From positions 1-9,178 of the forward strand of contig JBHIBA010000183.1 in NCBI GenBank assembly GCA_046758845.1: a stretch of 9,178 nt of DNA, given 5' to 3'. The position numbers and the translations under genes are program-made. The DNA is from JBHIBA01 sp046758845 (GTDB taxonomy: Bacteria; UBA8248; JACPRG01; G963555815). Within the stretch, counting starts at the first letter, position 1, and the number at the start of each line of letters is the position of its first letter. The notes below the pieces were generated by a model. The model did no database searches. It saw nothing but the letters and a program-made list of their open reading frames with translations, and had not been told where the DNA came from. Shown one piece after another: positions 5,282 through 9,178 of this stretch.

Positions 5282-5896
5282 TCAGTCCCCCAAGAGTTCC
5301 CGGATGATGGCCTCGTAGACGTCTTGGGGCTGCGCGCCGACTGCCCGGCGGCCGTCCGGGAGCACAACTGTGGGGGTGGAGTAGATTCCCTGGCTTGTGG
5401 CCTCTTGATGGTCGCGCCACACGGCCGATTCCAAATTTCCGTTCCGGTAGAGGTCCTCGAATCGCGGGGCGTCCAGCCCCAGGGCCTTGGCGAGGCCGAT
5501 GAGGACATCGTCGTCCGCGATGTCGAAGCATTCCACCAGGTGGATCTCCTCGATGGCCTCCACGTACCGGGCCTCGGCCTCCTTTCCCTGCGCGGCCGCG
5601 GCCTTGATGGCCACAGAGCCCGGCATTGAGTGCGGGTAAGGGAAGCTCCGGGAGGCCATGAAGTCGGGGTTGATGCGCTCGCCCCCCGGATGGGCCTTGG
5701 CCATGGCCCAGTGGCCGAGGATTTCTTCCTTGCTGAGCGTTCGGGCCTGGGGCGTCGGGGATAGGAGAAACGTCTTGTACGTGAGCTCGAGCCGCTCTGC
5801 GTACGTTTTCTTCAGTGCGTGCAACCGCCCGGTCGCCAAAAAGCACCAGGCTCAGTGGACGCATTGAAAGTAGGTCAGCCGCGCGAGTTTAGACAA
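5282..5896 (-). CDS. DsbA/FrnE-like thioredoxin-fold selenoprotein (in-frame TGA read as Sec15)
   Basis: Predicted 204-residue cytoplasmic thiol-disulfide oxidoreductase of the DsbA/FrnE/HCCA-isomerase thioredoxin-fold group. The uninterrupted frame begins at 5839, too late for the fold. Extending upstream through one TGA (5852-5854) adds MSKLARLTYFQCVH, then Sec15-A-W-C18-FLATGRL. This fits the family N-terminus (a beta strand, then C-x-W-C, then a helix), with TGA at the catalytic first cysteine. Downstream family features are TYKTFLLSP (39-47), the helical insert from about 60 to 150 including FDIADDDVLIGLAKALGLDA, the cis-proline loop STP (173-175), and AVGAQP (185-190). The TTG start at 5896 has a GGAGG ribosome binding site 6 bases upstream (5907-5903). 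An extra Cys12 lies three residues before Sec. No signal peptide is seen. No Sec machinery genes (selA, selB, selC, selD) are in the window. The alternative is a pseudogene from a TGC/TGT-to-TGA mutation, but nothing else in the gene is broken. Confidence 0.78.
5815..5846 (-). promoter_or_regulatory. Candidate bacterial SECIS element
   Basis: Starting 15 nt after the TGA, GCGACC (5836-5831) and GGUUGC (5826-5821) form a 6-bp stem (one G-U pair) with apical loop GGGC, which begins 21 nt after the TGA. An outer GUGC/GCAC stem (5846-5843 with 5818-5815) encloses it, with a U-rich internal bulge on the 5' side. Bacterial SECIS elements lie inside the coding region just after UGA, with a short stem and a G in the first loop positions, so this fits. 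The pairing was found by eye, not by energy calculation. Confidence 0.55.
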
Positions 5897-5902
5897 TTCA
5901 AA

Positions 5903-5907
5903 CCTCC
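5903..5907 (-). promoter_or_regulatory. Ribosome binding site that fixes the selenoprotein start
   Basis: GGAGG on the minus strand, followed by TTTGAA and then TTG (5896-5894). It supports translation starting upstream of the in-frame TGA. The start at 5839 has no comparable site, because that region codes the active-site loop. Confidence 0.7.
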
Positions 5908-5968
5908 AGAAGCCTTTCGGGTCGAGACGCTGACTTTCTCTAAGGGAAACGGCTATCTCCGATACCTT

Positions 5969-6081
5969 TGTCACTCTGAGCGAGAGGCGCCGGCTCGCGC
6001 TCAGGGTCTCAGGCGATCCCTCGTTGCACTCGGGACGCTACGCGGAGCGCATGGGTCGGTGACCTTTCGTTCAGAATAACA
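5969..6081. repeat. Degenerate GTCATTCTGAGCG-type inverted-repeat element
   Basis: The ends TGTCACTCTGAGCGAGAG (5969-5986) and the reverse complement of 6064-6081, TGTTATTCTGAACGAAAG, match at 14 of 18 positions. Within it, CTGAGCG (5976-5982) and CGCTCAG (5998-6004) form an inner stem, and a stretch near 6015-6035 resembles the ATCCCTCGCTTCGCTCGGGA part of widespread bacterial repeats of this type. It sits between the divergent selenoprotein and repressor genes. The rest of 5897-6190 shows no gene. Confidence 0.55.
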
Positions 6082-6190
6082 TGCCAACTATAGCCTGGCC
6101 TTTCAACAAGGTACAGCCGGTATTCAGGCTTCCACCGAAGCCATGTCTGAAGGAAGCGCGCGGAGGGCCGTCCGGGCTTGCGCTTATCGC

Positions 6191-6236
6191 TTGCGGCATG
6201 TGGCGCAATTGGGCTATATATATGAACATATGAACA
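6191..6236 (+). promoter_or_regulatory. Promoter and ArsR/SmtB-type operator candidate
   Basis: TATATA at 6215-6220 is a likely -10, with TTGCGG (6191-6196) as a weak -35 at 18 bp. TGAACA, the half-site known for SmtB/CadC-type repressors, occurs twice as a direct repeat (6223-6228 and 6231-6236, period 8) within an AT-rich patch just before the repressor gene. Known sites are usually inverted (TGAACA...TGTTCA), so the direct layout is unusual. Repression released by zinc, cadmium or lead is the expected logic. Confidence 0.5.
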
Positions 6237-6259
6237 TAGAATCCGAGGAGGAATCCCTT

Positions 6260-6634
6260 ATGGAAGTCGTTCAAAAGACAAAGGCGCCCGAAGATGTCTG
6301 CGAGGTCGAGTTTGTGGACGAGGGCCGCGTGGCTTCTGTCCGCAGCCGGCTGAAGCCTGACTCGGTTTTCTCGGCGCTCGCCGAGACCTTCAGGGTTCTG
6401 GGAGATTCCACGCGGACGAAGATCCTCTTCGCGCTGGCCCAAGAGGAACTCTGCGTGTGCGACCTGTCCAACCTCCTGGGTTTGAGCCAGTCGGCCACTT
6501 CCCACCAGTTGCGCATTCTGCGGAACTTGCGGCTGGTGAAGTACCGGAAAGAGGGGCGGATGGTCTATTACTCCCTGGACGACCATCACATTGAGACCCT
6601 CTTTGCAGAAGGTCTGAAACACGTGCAGGAGTAG
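6260..6634 (+). CDS. CadC/SmtB-like ArsR-family metal-sensing repressor
   Basis: Predicted 124-residue winged-helix repressor that would leave DNA when it binds zinc, cadmium or lead, switching on the exporter next to it. ELCVCDL (residues 64-70, Cys65 and Cys67) is the alpha-3 metal site. The N-terminal VCEVEF supplies Cys14, matching Cys7 of S. aureus CadC, but the place of CadC Cys11 is Phe18. The alpha-5 zinc site appears complete: Asp108, His110, His121 and Glu124, the last residue, aligned with CadC Asp101, His103, His114 and Glu117. The recognition helix is SQSATSHQLRILRNLRLV (76-93), followed by the wing YRKEGRMVYYSL. The ATG at 6260 has a strong GAGGAGG ribosome binding site with 8-nt spacing; a longer frame from 6143 adds an unrelated stretch across the promoter. 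It lies 70 bp upstream of the ATPase on the same strand. Confidence 0.93.
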   Translation: MEVVQKTKAPEDVCEVEFVDEGRVASVRSRLKPDSVFSALAETFRVLGDSTRTKILFALAQEELCVCDLSNLLGLSQSATSHQLRILRNLRLVKYRKEGRMVYYSLDDHHIETLFAEGLKHVQE

Positions 6635-6704
6635 GTCTGCCTATAGTGTTCCCTTTTTTGGCCTTCATTGTGAATAGATGAGCGGTCTTACCTCATAGGG
6701 CTTG

Positions 6705-9065
6705 ATGGACAGAGCTGGAACGATGGGTGAAGAGAGGCGACAGACGCGCGAGTGGCTTCTGGCCGGAATTGGCGATGGCGCTTCTGCCGACCGACTCGAG
6801 AAGTTGATCCGGCAGGCCCCCGGCGTGAGAGCGGCCGAGGTCGACCGGGATGATGCAGTCCTGCGGGTCGATTTCCTGGAAGGGGAGGGCTCTTTGCAGG
6901 CGGTCCGGGCCGTCGAAGAGCGCGCCGGGAACCTGGGTTGCCGCCTCGTTGAACCCGAAGGATCTCTTACAACGATCTATCGCGTGCAGGGCATGGACTG
7001 CGCGGTGGAAGCCCAGGCCGTCGAGAGCGCCTTGTCACGGTTGCCGGGGGTCGAACAGGTCATGTGCGACCCGCCGTCGCGGGAAGTCCGGGTCAAGCAC
7101 CGGTACTTGGAGGCCGACCGCAGGGCGGTGCGGGGGGCCATCCAACGTCTCGGGTTGGCCGCACGGGTAGCCGATGAAGGCCGGGGCCGGCAGGAGGCCG
7201 GGCGCGCGAGGAAGGCTCACCTCGGGCTCACGGCCGCATCCGGCCTGCTCATCATCGCGGGCCTTTCGCTTACGCTGGCGGGATTCAGCCCCATCGTCCG
7301 TTTCCCGGTCGTTTTGGCGGCGGTCCTGGCGGCGGGTTTCACTGTGGGCCGCAAGGCGTACTTCGCCGTCCGGAACCTTCGCCTCGACATCAACTTCCTC
7401 ATGACGGTTGCGGTGATAGGCGCCCTGGCCATCGGGGAATGGCTGGAAGGCGCCGCCGTCATCTTTCTTTTCTCAGTCGCAGAGCTTTTGGAGAGCTACA
7501 GCGCGGAAAGGGCGAGGAAGGCCATCCGCTCTCTGATGGACCTCTCGCCCCCCGAGGCCACGGTCAAGCGGGGGGGAGCGGAGCCCCGTGTCCCGGTTGG
7601 GGAAGTGGCCGTGGGCGAAATCGTCGTCATCAAGCCGGGGGAGAAGGTCCCGCTGGACGGCGAAGTGGTCGGGGGGGAGTCCGATATAGACCAGTCGGCC
7701 ATCACGGGAGAGTCGGCCCCTGCGTCCAAGGAAGTGGGAGACGGCGTCTTCGCGGGGACGATCAACCGGTCGGGCGCTCTCGAGGTCCGCGTCACCCGCC
7801 TCGCGTCCGATACGACGCTGGCGAAGATCGTCCATATGGTCGAGGAGGCCCAGGCTCATAAGGCCCCCGCGCAGAGGTTCGTGGACGCCTTCGCCCGTTA
7901 TTACACGCCCGCCGTCGTGGTCGGGGCGATCGGGGTCGCCCTGATCCCGCCGTTGTTCTTCTCCCTGCCTTTTGTGACCTGGTTTTACCGGTCGCTCGTC
8001 CTGCTGGTGATCGCCTGTCCTTGCGCACTGGTCCTCTCGACGCCGGTGTCCGTGGTTTCGGCTCTGACGCGGGCGGCGCGCAGCGGCGTGCTGATCAAGG
8101 GGGGCGCCTACCTGGAAGAGCTGGGAAAGATCCGCGCCTTCGCCTTCGACAAGACGGGCACCCTCACCGAGGGACGCCTTGGGGTCGCCGATGTCGCGGG
8201 CGTGGACGGGACTCCGCCCCTTGAAATTCTCCGGCGCGCCGCCGCGCTGGAAAGCCGGTCCGAGCACCCCATCGCCTCGGCCATCGTGCAGGAAGCGGCG
8301 CAAAGGCGGATCGCGGTTCCCCCCGTCGAGGGGTTTGAATCCTTCCCGGGAAAAGGCGTCAAGGGTTCCGTGGAAGGGGAAGCTCTCTGGCTGGGGGGCG
8401 GCGCTTTTCTGAGGGAGCGGGGCGTCCGGCTGGATTCCGTGCGGGACCGCTTGGACGGTTCGGGCAACGGGGGGGAGACGGTCGTCGTCCTGGCCAAGGG
8501 GGACCAGGCGATAGGAACCCTCGCCCTTTCGGATCGAGTCCGCCCTGAGAGCCGCTCTGCGCTTGAGGGCCTGCGGTCGCAAGGGGCCTCGGCGCTCATC
8601 ATGCTGACGGGGGATAGAAGGGATGCGGCGCGTGCGGTCGCGGAGAGCGTGGGCGTCGATCGGGTGGACGCCGATATCCTGCCGGAGGAGAAGGTCGAGG
8701 CCGTCAAGGACCTGACGCGGGAGTTCGGCGGCGTGGCCATGGTGGGGGACGGCGTGAACGACGCGCCGGCCCTGGCGGCCGCGACGGTGGGGATCGCCAT
8801 GGGGGCGGCGGGGACGGACGTGGCGCTGGAGACGGCGGACGTGGCGCTGATGGGGGACGACCTGGAAAGGCTTCCCTGGCTCGTCGGCTTAAGCCGGAGG
8901 ACGCGCCGGGTGATTCAGCAGAACATCGCGGCCTCGATCCTCATCAAGGGGCTATTCGTTGCGCTTGCGATTCCCGGCCTTGCGACCCTTTGGATGGCCA
9001 TCGGCGCTGACATGGGGGTCTCGCTTTTGGTGATTTTTAATGGGCTGAGATTATTGCGGCAGTAG
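6705..9065 (+). CDS. zntA: P1B-2-type Zn2+/Cd2+/Pb2+-exporting ATPase
   Basis: Predicted 786-residue inner-membrane pump that ejects soft divalent metals (ZntA/CadA group). Two N-terminal ferredoxin-like domains are seen. The first (about 11-80) lacks a CxxC. The second (about 88-155) has GMDCAVEA, with Cys99 but no second cysteine and Glu102 nearby. Then come four membrane helices, the actuator loop TGES (334-337), the metal-site CPC (438-440), the phosphorylated Asp482 in DKTGTLTEG, SEHPIA with His521-Pro522, and GDGVND (681-686). In the last two helices Lys748 and Asp769 are 21 residues apart, as are Lys693 and Asp714 of E. coli ZntA, which supports Zn/Cd/Pb over copper. The start is uncertain: ATG 6705 has AGGG only 4 bases upstream, and TTG 6702 and ATG 6723 are alternatives. 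It probably forms an operon with the repressor gene. Confidence 0.95.
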   Translation: MDRAGTMGEERRQTREWLLAGIGDGASADRLEKLIRQAPGVRAAEVDRDDAVLRVDFLEGEGSLQAVRAVEERAGNLGCRLVEPEGSLTTIYRVQGMDCAVEAQAVESALSRLPGVEQVMCDPPSREVRVKHRYLEADRRAVRGAIQRLGLAARVADEGRGRQEAGRARKAHLGLTAASGLLIIAGLSLTLAGFSPIVRFPVVLAAVLAAGFTVGRKAYFAVRNLRLDINFLMTVAVIGALAIGEWLEGAAVIFLFSVAELLESYSAERARKAIRSLMDLSPPEATVKRGGAEPRVPVGEVAVGEIVVIKPGEKVPLDGEVVGGESDIDQSAITGESAPASKEVGDGVFAGTINRSGALEVRVTRLASDTTLAKIVHMVEEAQAHKAPAQRFVDAFARYYTPAVVVGAIGVALIPPLFFSLPFVTWFYRSLVLLVIACPCALVLSTPVSVVSALTRAARSGVLIKGGAYLEELGKIRAFAFDKTGTLTEGRLGVADVAGVDGTPPLEILRRAAALESRSEHPIASAIVQEAAQRRIAVPPVEGFESFPGKGVKGSVEGEALWLGGGAFLRERGVRLDSVRDRLDGSGNGGETVVVLAKGDQAIGTLALSDRVRPESRSALEGLRSQGASALIMLTGDRRDAARAVAESVGVDRVDADILPEEKVEAVKDLTREFGGVAMVGDGVNDAPALAAATVGIAMGAAGTDVALETADVALMGDDLERLPWLVGLSRRTRRVIQQNIAASILIKGLFVALAIPGLATLWMAIGADMGVSLLVIFNGLRLLRQ

Positions 9066-9096
9066 GGGTCTCTTCTTTCGCAGCACAAATACATTC

Positions 9097-9142
9097 GGGC
9101 CGGGACCGTTCGGCTTTGCTCAGGGCAGGCTCCGACCGGCCC
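9097..9142 (+). terminator. Terminator-like inverted repeat after the exporter gene
   Basis: GGGCCGG (9097-9103) and CCGGCCC (9136-9142) can pair 31 bp past the ATPase stop, around a loop containing CTTTGCTCAGGGCAGGC. Outside the arms, ACATTC and CTACATT are loosely mirrored. No T-run follows, so this may be a dispersed intergenic repeat that also ends transcription. The remaining bases to 9178 show no gene. Confidence 0.35.
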
Positions 9143-9178
9143 CTACATTGGGAATGACGAGAGGATGTTCATACGTAG

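Noticed and set aside
5282..5839. Starting the thioredoxin-fold gene at 5839, after the TGA
   Set aside because: This removes the active-site cysteine pair and the first strand of the fold and has no ribosome binding site. The upstream frame matches the family and has GGAGG plus TTG.
5852..5854. TGA read as tryptophan under a changed genetic code
   Set aside because: TGA ends several intact genes here (340-5282 includes four such stops), and Trp at the catalytic position would make no sense for this family.
5244..5864. Overlapping minus-strand frame starting MRPLSLVLFGD
   Set aside because: Its protein is rich in Arg, Gly and Pro with no recognisable fold, and it is a shadow of the thioredoxin-fold gene in another frame.
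7473..8582. 369-residue minus-strand frame
   Set aside because: It is the antisense shadow of the exporter ATPase, which has every catalytic motif.

Overview
The window is high-GC bacterial DNA organised around metal handling, with an unexpected thiol-redox gene in the middle. I cannot name the species. High GC, dispersed GC-rich hairpins, a DUF3179 gene and degenerate GTCATTCTGAGCG-type repeats suggest an uncultured environmental bacterium (NC10-like or deltaproteobacterial-like, for example), but this is a weak inference.

Layout. Positions 1-339 hold no gene, only palindromic repeat units. Positions 340-2872 (minus strand) are a compact metal-uptake ABC operon: substrate-binding protein, ATPase, permease. 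Each junction is a four-base ATGA stop/start overlap. Positions 2925-4040 are an unusual block: a 140-bp sequence occurs at both ends as an inverted repeat (about 89% identical by hand alignment). Inside lie conserved-leader stem-loops and one small minus-strand gene (3242-3577) that joins a ribbon-helix-helix DNA-binding domain to a four-cysteine zinc-knuckle-like tail. That gene has a recognisable promoter and a 12-bp-period candidate operator.

Positions 4080-5896 (minus) hold two genes that probably form a unit: a DsbA/FrnE-type thioredoxin-fold protein and a secreted DUF3179 protein. The main discovery is in the first. Its obvious open frame starts at 5839, just after an in-frame TGA (5852-5854). 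Reading through that TGA restores the missing N-terminus, back to a TTG start with a GGAGG ribosome binding site. The TGA falls exactly at the first position of the CxxC active site, giving Sec-Ala-Trp-Cys. A stem-loop with a G-rich apical loop lies at the right distance downstream to be a bacterial SECIS. The gene is best read as a selenoprotein that standard gene callers would truncate.

Positions 5969-6081 are a degenerate inverted-repeat element. Positions 6191-9065 (plus) are a zinc/cadmium/lead resistance pair: a CadC/SmtB-type ArsR repressor with its candidate operator, then a P1B-2 metal-exporting ATPase. A terminator-like inverted repeat follows near the right end. The window therefore carries an importer and an exporter for divalent transition metals, with a metal-sensing repressor on the exporter and an uncharacterised zinc-binding-type DNA-binding protein upstream of the importer.
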